Below, in pieces: positions 18,486-26,201 of a stretch of DNA of 32,271 bases. The notes below the pieces were generated by a model that worked only from the letters and a program-made list of their open reading frames with translations, did not search any database and was not told where the DNA came from. The translations under genes and the position numbers were made by a program. Origin of the DNA: Candidatus Berkelbacteria bacterium CG10_big_fil_rev_8_21_14_0_10_43_13 (GTDB taxonomy: Bacteria > Patescibacteriota > UBA1384 > XYA2-FULL-43-10 > 1-14-0-10-43-13); contig PEZW01000027.1 of assembly GCA_002773985.1 (NCBI GenBank), positions 1-32,271 of the forward strand, given 5' to 3'. Position 1 is the stretch's first letter. The number at the start of each line of letters is the position of its first letter.

Positions 18486-18806
18486 ATGCCTATCATCAAA
18501 TCAGCCAAAAAAGCTCTTCGTGTCAGTATTAGAAAACACGAAATCAACGACGCTACTCGCGCCAAGATCAAGAGTGCCGTCAAAGGCGTCAAAGTCGGGA
18601 CAAAAAGCAACGATAAAAATATTGACGAACTCTTGAGCAAAGCCTATCGAGAGCTTGACATCGCCTCGAAGAAAAATGTCATTCACAAAAACAAAGCTTC
18701 CAGACTTAAGTCTCGACTAGCCAAGTCAATTGCCAAAATTGCTGACGTCCCGGTAGAAAAAAAGGCCAAGAAATCGGTGGCGAAGAAAACAACCAAGAAA
18801 AAATAA
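18486..18806 (+). CDS. rpsT: 30S ribosomal protein S20
   Basis: MPIIKSAKKALRVSIRKHEIN...VIHKNKASRLKSRLAKSI. Confidence 0.93.
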   Translation: MPIIKSAKKALRVSIRKHEINDATRAKIKSAVKGVKVGTKSNDKNIDELLSKAYRELDIASKKNVIHKNKASRLKSRLAKSIAKIADVPVEKKAKKSVAKKTTKKK

Positions 18807-18851
18807 CCAAACATCGCGCCAAGAAATAAGAATATTTGACTATCGATATTT

Positions 18852-18880
18852 AAAAAAATCCGGACAACTTCCGGATTTTT
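18852..18880 (+). terminator. Intrinsic terminator after rpsT
   Basis: AAAAAATCCGG-acaactt-CCGGATTTTTT. Confidence 0.85.
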
Positions 18881-18903
18881 TAATTACAGGACTTACGCAT
18901 TTT

Positions 18904-19033
18904 GTCATCCCGGCCTGTGGCTGGAGAGCCGGGATCTTACTATTTAATAACTCAAGATCACTCGACTCCTCCGCCAGCTCCTCGAGTCTAAACGACCTCG
19001 GAGTCGATGGCCGGCGGATTCGCTCGGGATGAC
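18904..19033. repeat. GTCATCCCG.../...CGGGATGAC inverted-repeat element
   Basis: GTCATCCCG at left end, CGGGATGAC at right end, internal dyads. Confidence 0.75.
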
Positions 19034-19081
19034 AAACAAATTCAATACTTTTAACTTTTTACTTTAAACTTTTAACTAAAC

Positions 19082-19696
19082 TCACATATCACTGGTCAAC
19101 TGGAAGGCGGGAAGAAGACGAGAGATAGCTTTGCCTCGGATGAAACGTTTGCCGACTGGGCCGAAATAGCGTGAGTCGTTGGAATTTGGTCGGTTGTCAC
19201 CCATGACAAAATATTGATCGGATGTCAGCGTCCAGACGCCACCAGGATCAGTGCCGACACTATAACGTATATAATCTTCGTCTTTCTTGGCGTCGTTGAC
19301 AAAGACATACTCGTCCTTGATCTCTATTTTTTCCCCGGGCAAACCGACAATTCTTTTGATGTAGGTCTTGTTTGTCGGATCACCGGGGTAACTCAGTATG
19401 ATGATGTCACCACGTTGCGGTTTTGTATCGTTATAAATATTTTTACTCCAGAAAATCCAGTCGCCATCCTTGAAAGTCGGTGACATCGAAACTCCGCTGA
19501 CTACAAAGACACTAAAGAAAAGCGTGTTGATGATGGCCAAAACGACTAGAATCAAGACCAGCCATTTTGTCAGGTCAAAAATGATTCCGCCGCCATATAT
19601 CAGCTTGTAAAGCCAAGATCTCGAGCCGATACTTACATCTATTTCCTGCGGCGCGATCACGCTTGGCGCGACTTCTGTGTTTACTTCATTATTCAA
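19082..19696 (-). CDS. lepB: Signal peptidase I
   Basis: SGVSMSPTFKDGDW; RGDIIILSYPGDP...YIKRIVGLPGE; VMGDNRPNSNDSRYFGPV. Confidence 0.95.
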   Translation of the reverse strand: MNNEVNTEVAPSVIAPQEIDVSIGSRSWLYKLIYGGGIIFDLTKWLVLILVVLAIINTLFFSVFVVSGVSMSPTFKDGDWIFWSKNIYNDTKPQRGDIIILSYPGDPTNKTYIKRIVGLPGEKIEIKDEYVFVNDAKKDEDYIRYSVGTDPGGVWTLTSDQYFVMGDNRPNSNDSRYFGPVGKRFIRGKAISRLLPAFQLTSDM

Positions 19697-21170
19697 AGCC
19701 TGGCTCCTTCAGACTAGCTAAGCTTCTAGCGACATACGAGACTATCGGGAAAAGCGACAGGCAAAAATCTTGCAGACCAGGGCTAAGTTCGTCTGAAACA
19801 TACCAATTTGGTAAAACAAAATCCTGTTCTGAAAATCTTTTTGCCCAGGCGACTTCGCAATCAAGGACGATCGCGTAGGGCAAATTTTTTTGAAAAAGTT
19901 CCTGGTTTTCAAATGAAAATGGTATTTTTTCTGGATTTGACAGGTATTTGCGGAAAGCGAGCCAGTTGCTCATCATTTCTTGTCCAATCGCGGTGCGATT
20001 TGGGATTCTGCGAGCAGTGACAGTGATAATCAGACCAGACAGCATCATACCAGCCCAAAAGAATAAAATATATGGTGGATTGGTAAATACAAGCATACTC
20101 AGCAAGAAACAGGCTAGACCAGTGAAAAACGCTCCCATACCGACAATTTGATATTTACGATGGACTCGCTGGGGATTTGTTTTAAAATAGCCAAGACGAG
20201 TCGATAAAACATAAATACCAGAGGCAACAAGAGATATCTTTTTGCTGTAGAGATGGTTGTTTATACGTTGTTCGATCTCAGCACCATCGGAGACGACGCT
20301 GGCTCTAAAGATCTTCGAAAGCAGGACTTTTTCGTACGATAGAAGACGTTGGTCATATCTATTCTTGACAAAAGCAAAATCTCTTTCCTTATCAAGAATA
20401 TAGATATTACCTCTCTCAGCCAAGTCGACCAAAGTTGACGCAATCTCACGCGGGCCGACGTTTTGGTGATAGAGGACCCCGGCGATTGCTGGTGGCAGGG
20501 CCATCGGTGGTGAATCAGTTTCTTTGTCGGGGATATCGATTTTTTGTTGTTTTGATTCGACCGTGATAAAGCCGATCATGAAGATGAGCGTCAGTATCGG
20601 CAGAGCTAGAGCGACGATATACCAAGCTGATGATTTGATGTTGGCAACGGCGGCATACAGTTTGAAAAGCAAAGGCGGATCGACTGTGCCCGGTGGCATC
20701 TCTATGATGACCGAGAGAGTGGAATCAGGTCCGACACCGGAGGCATAATAATCGATGACTTTGTCGCTAATTGCGGCAACACTTGTGGAATCAACACCGT
20801 GGATACCCTTGATCTCGTAAATAGAAGACTTGACAACACTCTTTGGCAAGGTCATGAGGATATGAACTGAACTGTAACCGATACCAGTATTATCCAAGAT
20901 TGGCAAAATTAATTCGTCGCTTGAGCCGGAAGTGTCGATGTGCTGTTTCAGTTTTTGTCCATCGACAATAACGCTGCCGTCCTCGGCAATTTTCAGGGCG
21001 ATCGTCAAGTCAGCGGAGTCTGTTGGCGGTGTATATTTATTTGTGTCGGCTTTGTAGGTCTGAACACTGGTGTATCCTAGGCCGAGTACAGCAAAAAGGA
21101 AAGCAAAAACTGCTAGCTTTCGCCAATAAAAATTTACTATCGGATATTTCCGGTGGTTTTTTTTCGGCAC
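19689..21170 (-). CDS. DUF2207-domain membrane protein
   Basis: MALPPAIAGVLYHQNVGPREIASTLVDLAERGNIYI; N-terminal and internal TM segments; overlaps lepB by 8 bp. Confidence 0.8.
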   Translation of the reverse strand: MPKKNHRKYPIVNFYWRKLAVFAFLFAVLGLGYTSVQTYKADTNKYTPPTDSADLTIALKIAEDGSVIVDGQKLKQHIDTSGSSDELILPILDNTGIGYSSVHILMTLPKSVVKSSIYEIKGIHGVDSTSVAAISDKVIDYYASGVGPDSTLSVIIEMPPGTVDPPLLFKLYAAVANIKSSAWYIVALALPILTLIFMIGFITVESKQQKIDIPDKETDSPPMALPPAIAGVLYHQNVGPREIASTLVDLAERGNIYILDKERDFAFVKNRYDQRLLSYEKVLLSKIFRASVVSDGAEIEQRINNHLYSKKISLVASGIYVLSTRLGYFKTNPQRVHRKYQIVGMGAFFTGLACFLLSMLVFTNPPYILFFWAGMMLSGLIITVTARRIPNRTAIGQEMMSNWLAFRKYLSNPEKIPFSFENQELFQKNLPYAIVLDCEVAWAKRFSEQDFVLPNWYVSDELSPGLQDFCLSLFPIVSYVARSLASLKEPGFE

Positions 21171-21199
21171 TGCCTTTTGTCCCTCCAGATTTTACCTCT

Positions 21200-22165
21200 T
21201 TAACTAATTTTACCACTTTTGCAGAAATCAACAAAGAGCAAAACAAGGGCATTTTCGACTTCTATTTCGCTTGATTTGAGCGCGCTGTCGTAATCTTCAA
21301 GCTGGCGATAAAAATAAGCCAATTCTTCTAATGAAATTTTGCGAACCGCTGCTTCGGTTTTTCTGACGACAAAAGGATGCAAGCCAGCGGTTTTGGCAAT
21401 GTTTCCCTCGCCTCGCTGAGCCAGGTCTTTGACGATAATCATATTGCGAAATTGATAGATGACAAGATTGAAAACCATCATCATGTCGTCGCCATTTTTC
21501 ATAAAGGAGTGCAAAAGCTCGATCGCTCGTCGACTATTTCTGGCCGCCAGGGCGTCCGTAAGATCAAAGATTTTCAGCTCTATGTTTGGTTCGACCAGTT
21601 GTTCGACATCGTCAAGTGAGATCTCATCGTGTTTCTGAGCTGTGGCAAAAGCGGCCAATTTCAAAATTTCATTTTGCAATCGCCAGAGATCCGGTCCGAC
21701 ATAAAGGATCAGCCCGGCTGTCGCTTGATTGCTGATCTTGATATTTTGTTCAGCAGTTTTGATCGCAATAAAACGACGCATAGTTGTCTCATCGACTGGC
21801 ATGTAGTGTTTGTTTTTGGCATTTTTAATTAGAAACTTGAAAAGAGCATCGCGAGCATCAGGCTTGCCTTCGTCGACAAAAATTATCTCCGATGTTTTCG
21901 GCAATTTTTCGAGAGTGGGGATTAGTTTTTTGCGAAGATCTGAATTGTCCTTCTCGACGAGCAGATTCCTGACAATAGTCAATTTCTTATCACCAAGAAA
22001 AGGTGCTGAGAGGACGGCGTCGGTAAAGTTTTCCAGCGTCAATTTGTTGGCTTCGAGTTTATTTACATTTAGATCAGATTGCTGGCCAGCGATAAAATCA
22101 GCGACGATTTTTGCCGCCACTGCTGAAACAGAATATGTATCTTCACCATAAAGAAATTTAATCAT
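21200..22165 (-). CDS. holA: DNA polymerase III delta subunit
   Basis: MIKFLYGEDTYSV...APFLGDKKLTIVRN...ISNQATAGLILYVGPDLWRLQNEILKLA. Confidence 0.85.
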   Translation of the reverse strand: MIKFLYGEDTYSVSAVAAKIVADFIAGQQSDLNVNKLEANKLTLENFTDAVLSAPFLGDKKLTIVRNLLVEKDNSDLRKKLIPTLEKLPKTSEIIFVDEGKPDARDALFKFLIKNAKNKHYMPVDETTMRRFIAIKTAEQNIKISNQATAGLILYVGPDLWRLQNEILKLAAFATAQKHDEISLDDVEQLVEPNIELKIFDLTDALAARNSRRAIELLHSFMKNGDDMMMVFNLVIYQFRNMIIVKDLAQRGEGNIAKTAGLHPFVVRKTEAAVRKISLEELAYFYRQLEDYDSALKSSEIEVENALVLLFVDFCKSGKIS

Positions 22166-22181
22166 AAGATTTAAAGGATTA

Positions 22182-22367
22182 TTCGAACACGGATTTCTTT
22201 ACACGGATCAACACGGATGGCTCACCTTAATTCGTCTTACGGTAGCGAGGCATGGTTCGTCCTGGGACCGACGTCGGACGTGACCGCTCCACGATACAGG
22301 CTTCGTTACCGATAAACGTCGGACGATAGAATCCGTGAATATCCGTGTAACAAGATCCGTGTTCGAA
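22182..22367. repeat. MITE-like about 186-bp imperfect inverted repeat with ACACGGAT arms
   Basis: TTCGAACACGGATTTCTTTACACGGATCAACACGGAT ... ATCCGTGAATATCCGTGTAACAAGATCCGTGTTCGAA. Confidence 0.85.
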
Positions 22368-22378
22368 CCATCTTTATT

Positions 22379-23686
22379 TTATTTGTTCCAATTATCTCCG
22401 ATACTCACATTTGCTTCGATCGGGACGCACAGAGTGACGACGCTTTCCATCACCTCTTTGACCAATTTAGCTATCTCGTCAGCATGTTTTGCTGGTGCTT
22501 CAACCACCAATTCATCGTGAACAGTCAATAACAGTTGCGAGTCCCGAGTTCCGAGTCCAGAGGAAGTCGCGGCTCCTTTTGTACTCGGTACTCGATACTC
22601 GGTACTTAGTCTCTTGTCTAGCTCTATCATCGCTAGTTTCAAGATCTCCGCTGCCGTTCCTTGGACAGGGGAATTGATGGCAATTCTTTCCTCGGCTTCA
22701 GCAATATAACGAATGTGAGATTTCAGATTTGGCAGATAACGGCGTGTGCCGAAAAGAGTCTCGACATAACCTTTATCATGGCCCATCGTGATCATTTTGT
22801 TGACATAATTTTTGATGCCGGTATGAATATCAAAATAATTTTTGATATAAAGTGCTGCTTCGTCGATGGGAATCGCGAGCGATTGAGACAGGCCGTATGG
22901 TGTCTGGCCGTAAACAATACCAAAATTAACCGCCTTGGCCTTGCGTCGTTGATCCGAGGTCACTTTCGAGAGACTGATGCCGAATATTTCGGCAGCTGTC
23001 TGAGTGTGAATATCGTCACCGTTTTTGAACGACTCAATCATCGCCCTGTCTTGCGCCAAGCAGGCGACGACACGCAGCTCGATCTGGGAATAATCAGCCG
23101 AGATCAATTTCATGCCTTTGTCAGCGACAAAAGCACTGCGGATTTTCTCCCCATATTTGCCGCGGATCGGGATATTTTGCAAATTTGGCTCAGACGAATT
23201 TAGGCGACCAGTCGAAGTCTCCATGCCATAAGTAGTGTGGAGACGTGAGTTTTCATCAACGAGAAGGGGTAGCGGTTTGAGATAAGTCGAGATCAGTTTG
23301 GCGATCTCACGGTACTCGAGAATTAGGGAAATAATTTTGTGTTGATCTTCAATTTTTTTCAGTTCACTAGCGGCAGTCGAGAATCCGTCCTTGGTCTTTT
23401 TCAAATTATTTGTCGGTAATTTCAGCTCATCAAAAAGGACGTCAGCCAACTGGCTTGGGGAAGCAACATTGAAATCACGACCAGCTAAAGTATGAATACT
23501 TCTTACCAATTTATCTAGTTCTGAAGCCAAGTTTTTTTCTAGTTTGCCAAAAACTTTGACATCGAGTTTGATGCCGTTTTTCTCCATTTCTCGCAAAACC
23601 GGTTTGACCGCCTCGTCAATTTCTTCCGAAGTAATTGCTGGAATTTTCATCCCTAGTTTATTGGCTTTTTCCAAAATCTCGTTCAA
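22379..23686 (-). CDS. polA: DNA polymerase I, polymerase domain only (split PolA)
   Basis: Motif A DYSQIELR, motif B RRKAKAVNFGIVYG, motif C VHDELV; TTG start with AGAGG upstream. Confidence 0.93.
   Translation of the reverse strand: MNEILEKANKLGMKIPAITSEEIDEAVKPVLREMEKNGIKLDVKVFGKLEKNLASELDKLVRSIHTLAGRDFNVASPSQLADVLFDELKLPTNNLKKTKDGFSTAASELKKIEDQHKIISLILEYREIAKLISTYLKPLPLLVDENSRLHTTYGMETSTGRLNSSEPNLQNIPIRGKYGEKIRSAFVADKGMKLISADYSQIELRVVACLAQDRAMIESFKNGDDIHTQTAAEIFGISLSKVTSDQRRKAKAVNFGIVYGQTPYGLSQSLAIPIDEAALYIKNYFDIHTGIKNYVNKMITMGHDKGYVETLFGTRRYLPNLKSHIRYIAEAEERIAINSPVQGTAAEILKLAMIELDKRLSTEYRVPSTKGAATSSGLGTRDSQLLLTVHDELVVEAPAKHADEIAKLVKEVMESVVTLCVPIEANVSIGDNWNK
22534..22613. repeat. Heptad hairpin repeat (GTACCGA/TACTCGG) in frame within polA
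   Basis: GTTGCGA GTCCCGA GTTCCGA ... TACTCGG TACTCGA TACTCGG TACTTAG. Confidence 0.9.
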
Positions 23687-24182
23687 TTCTTGCCTCTCTG
23701 GCTATTTTTTCTTCTTGTTGTTTTTTGTTTACCCAATCATACAATTCTGGGCAGATTTTATCTTTGGGCAGTTTGTGTTCGAGCTCACGCATAAACCAAA
23801 TTCTAGCATATTTGATTGTGGAAAATGGCTTGCTTCTAGTCAGCGCCATTTGAACATCTTTATCAAACATAAGTTTGTCTGAACAAAGCAAAATATTACT
23901 AGAATTACTTTCGGTTGCTGCCATGACAATTTCTTTGTCATCTCGAAATTTCAGTAAGTATTGGAGTACGGCAGCGTCCCCAGGTGTCGCAGTAGAAGCT
24001 GTGGCTAGAGCAACGTCTCGATCTTGACGGAGATCTGCTGGGACACTGGCAATTGCCATTGGGTTTTGTCGCAGTTCTTCGATCAGTTCTTCTTTCTCAA
24101 TATCTCCGACTTCTCTTAACGTTGGTTTTTCCGGCTCAGGCTGCTCAACTTCTACTGGATTATATTGTGCTACTTCTGACAT
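23658..24182 (-). CDS. DUF4116-like repeat protein located between PolA exonuclease and polymerase ORFs
   Basis: RQDRDVALATAS...FRDDKEIVMAATES...MFDKDVQMALTRS repeats; GAGG SD; overlaps the polymerase start by 29 bp. Confidence 0.7.
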   Translation of the reverse strand: MSEVAQYNPVEVEQPEPEKPTLREVGDIEKEELIEELRQNPMAIASVPADLRQDRDVALATASTATPGDAAVLQYLLKFRDDKEIVMAATESNSSNILLCSDKLMFDKDVQMALTRSKPFSTIKYARIWFMRELEHKLPKDKICPELYDWVNKKQQEEKIAREARIERDFGKSQ

Positions 24183-24190
24183 GTTTTCCT

Positions 24191-25288
24191 CTATATTAAT
24201 CTCAACTGATCGTCTTTGGCTTTTTGTTTTTGTGCTTTTTCTGTTTTAACTGGGTCGGATTTTTCGATACCGAAGCGACGAAGGAGTGAATGAAATCGCA
24301 TTTTCTCAAAAAACTCTCGGACCTTATCCTTATCATAATCGCCCCAAGCGCAATCTTCAAGTTCGAAATCAAGTGGAACGTCGCGGCGAATCGTGGCCAA
24401 TCTTTGTGAGAGGAAAGCCTGCTCCTTGTTCATGATTAGCGATTTAAGTGCTGCTGGTTTAATATCGAGTTTTTTGCTTAAATTTTTAATAATTTGATCG
24501 TTGGGATTTGGGATTTGATTAGAAATTAGAAATTCGGATTTAGAAATTAGCCCAGCATCACTCAAGGATTCAGCTAATTGTTGATACAAATTTTTCAAGG
24601 TGTCGTATTGTTGTAATAATTTTGTCGTCGTCTTTGGACCAATCCCAGGTACCCCAGGAATATTATCCGACGGATCGCCGGCTAGAGCCTTCAGATCGAT
24701 GAAATCTTCTGGCTGCAAATTCCAGTCCTTTTCAATCTCAGCCCGACCAACTATTTGAGCGTTACTGAGCCCGTGTTTGAGGTTGTAGACGAATACTCCG
24801 CCATTGACCAATTGAAATGCATCCTTGTCACCAGTGACGATGTAGATTCGTATTACGTATTTCGTATTACGTATTATGGGTGCTTGTATCTTGTATCTTG
24901 TATCTTGTATCTTTTGAACAATTGTTCCTATGACGTCGTCTGCTTCAAATCCCTCTTTTTCGTAAACCGGAATATTTAATGATTGAAGGAGTTCGCGGAC
25001 GCGGGGAATTTGATCGTAGAGTTCCTGATCGGCCTTGACTCGAGTACCCTTGTATTCCTTGTACTCTTCGTGCCGAAAAGTCGGACCGGCCAGATCAAAA
25101 GTAGCGGCGATATAGTCCGGCTTCAGATCTTCCAATATTTTAATAAAGGTCGTCGTATAGCCGTAAACCGCGTTGGTCATCTCACCGCCGGGCAAAGACA
25201 TTGTTTTTGGTAGCGCATGATAAGCGCGATGAATTATCGCATTCGAGTCGATCAGCACTAAGGTTTTAGTTTTGTCTTCTTCACTCAT
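24191..25288 (-). CDS. 5'-3' exonuclease (PolA N-terminal domain) as separate ORF
   Basis: LVLIDSNAIIHRAYHAL; EGFEADDVIGT; IVTGDKDAFQLV; GDPSDNIPGVPGIGPKTTTKLL. Confidence 0.93.
   Translation of the reverse strand: MSEEDKTKTLVLIDSNAIIHRAYHALPKTMSLPGGEMTNAVYGYTTTFIKILEDLKPDYIAATFDLAGPTFRHEEYKEYKGTRVKADQELYDQIPRVRELLQSLNIPVYEKEGFEADDVIGTIVQKIQDTRYKIQAPIIRNTKYVIRIYIVTGDKDAFQLVNGGVFVYNLKHGLSNAQIVGRAEIEKDWNLQPEDFIDLKALAGDPSDNIPGVPGIGPKTTTKLLQQYDTLKNLYQQLAESLSDAGLISKSEFLISNQIPNPNDQIIKNLSKKLDIKPAALKSLIMNKEQAFLSQRLATIRRDVPLDFELEDCAWGDYDKDKVREFFEKMRFHSLLRRFGIEKSDPVKTEKAQKQKAKDDQLRLI
24501..24549. repeat. 7-bp-period array, 7 units, inside exonuclease ORF
   Basis: TTGGGAT TTGGGAT TTGATTA GAAATTA GAAATTC GGATTTA GAAATTA. 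Confidence 0.9.
24849..24911. repeat. Two adjacent 7-bp arrays (CGTATTA x4 degenerate and TTGTATC x4 exact) inside exonuclease ORF
   Basis: 24849-24876 CGTATTA CGTATTT CGTATTA CGTATTA; 24884-24911 (TTGTATC)4. Confidence 0.95.
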
Positions 25289-25401
25289 GATCACATAATA
25301 ACGGAAAAGAGAGCAATTGAGAATAACAAAATAGTTTTGTTTGCTTCGGCGGATCTTTTTGCATATAATAAGTTCAAGCATTAATTTGTAAGGAGCTAGT
25401 G

Positions 25402-25602
25402 ATGGCCGAAGAAGAAAAGAAAAAGTTAGTTGTTGCCGACACCTGTATCGGCTGTGGAATGTGTGAAAACATCGCGCCGGAGTATTTCGAGGTTAAGGAT
25501 GACGGCTTGAGCCATGTCAAAAAAGATTATGACGAAAAAGACAAAGATATTATCAACGAAGCGATCGACAGCTGTCCGGTGCAGGCAATTACGTTAGAAT
25601 AA
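25402..25602 (+). CDS. Single-cluster [4Fe-4S] ferredoxin
   Basis: DTCIGCGMCENIAPEYFEV...DSCPVQAI; AAGGAG SD. Confidence 0.93.
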   Translation: MAEEEKKKLVVADTCIGCGMCENIAPEYFEVKDDGLSHVKKDYDEKDKDIINEAIDSCPVQAITLE

Positions 25603-25611
25603 TAAGGTTTA

Positions 25612-25648
25612 TTTGAACACGGATCTTGTTACACGGATTGACACGGTT
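25612..25648. repeat. ACACGGAT-family repeat
   Basis: GAACACGGATCTTGTTACACGGAT identical over 24 nt to reverse complement of 22331-22367 arm. Confidence 0.85.
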
Positions 25649-25658
25649 AAATTCGGAT

Positions 25659-25763
25659 GTCATTTCGAATCCGTCGGCTGGTGGAGAGAAATCTCATGTG
25701 CGGAAGGATCTCTCGCCTCGCTCAGCCCACCTCGACGGTGGACTCGCGATGGGTCGAGATGAC
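25659..25763. repeat. GTCATTTCGA.../...TCGAGATGAC inverted-repeat element
   Basis: Terminal dyad GTCATTTCGA / GTCGAGATGAC. Confidence 0.75.
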
Positions 25764-25783
25764 AGAGTAAAAGGTGGGGAAAT

Positions 25784-26155
25784 ATGTTACTGTTTTTTAC
25801 TTGGTGGTATGGCGAGGAGCTAAAAAATGTACTCAAATATTTTGAGACGCTTTTTGCGTATCTTTTCGATCTCTTCTCTATCCGGATTTGCCTCTCGACT
25901 CTCTTTGCTGTCTGGCGACGTGACAAAGTCAATTACAAAGGTTTGCCCATCAAGGACATTTTTCAAGCCTGGACGATGAACATAGCTTCGCGCTTGGTCG
26001 GGGCGGTCGTCAAAATATTTACAATTTTTGCCTATTTACTGGTCTCAATTTTATGTCTAATCTTTGTTATATTTTTTTTGCTAGTTTGGCTCTCGTTCCC
26101 GCTAGTTGTCCTGGCTTTGATTTATCTCGGTATCAAAAATATTTTAGGACTTTAA
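25784..26155 (+). CDS. Small membrane protein upstream of ClpC-like gene
   Basis: Hydrophobic C-terminal half (IFTIFAYLLVSILCLIFVIFFLLVWLSFPLVVLALIYLG). Confidence 0.7.
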   Translation: MLLFFTWWYGEELKNVLKYFETLFAYLFDLFSIRICLSTLFAVWRRDKVNYKGLPIKDIFQAWTMNIASRLVGAVVKIFTIFAYLLVSILCLIFVIFFLLVWLSFPLVVLALIYLGIKNILGL

Positions 26156-26162
26156 TGGATTG

Positions 26163-26190
26163 GATCCTCGGGTCAAGCCCGAGGATGACA
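26163..26190. repeat. GATCCTCGGG-TCAA-GCCCGAGGATGACA palindromic repeat
   Basis: CCTCGGG/CCCGAGG dyad; would encode MDPRVKPEDDN in the extended ORF. Confidence 0.85.
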
Positions 26191-26201
26191 ACTACAAAAA
26201 G

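Noticed and set aside
24849-24911. CRISPR-like array
   Set aside because: Units are 7 bp direct tandem repeats without spacers; no cas genes in the window.
25659-25763. Novel element GTCATTTCGA...TCGAGATGAC
   Set aside because: Resembles dispersed GTCAT-CCC/TTCGA palindromic repeats seen in many bacterial genomes; listed as a repeat but not claimed as new.
26160-26201. N-terminal MDPRVKPEDDNYKK as part of the ClpC-like protein
   Set aside because: It is the translation of the GATCCTCGGG...CCCGAGGATGACA palindromic repeat; ATG at 26202 is more likely.
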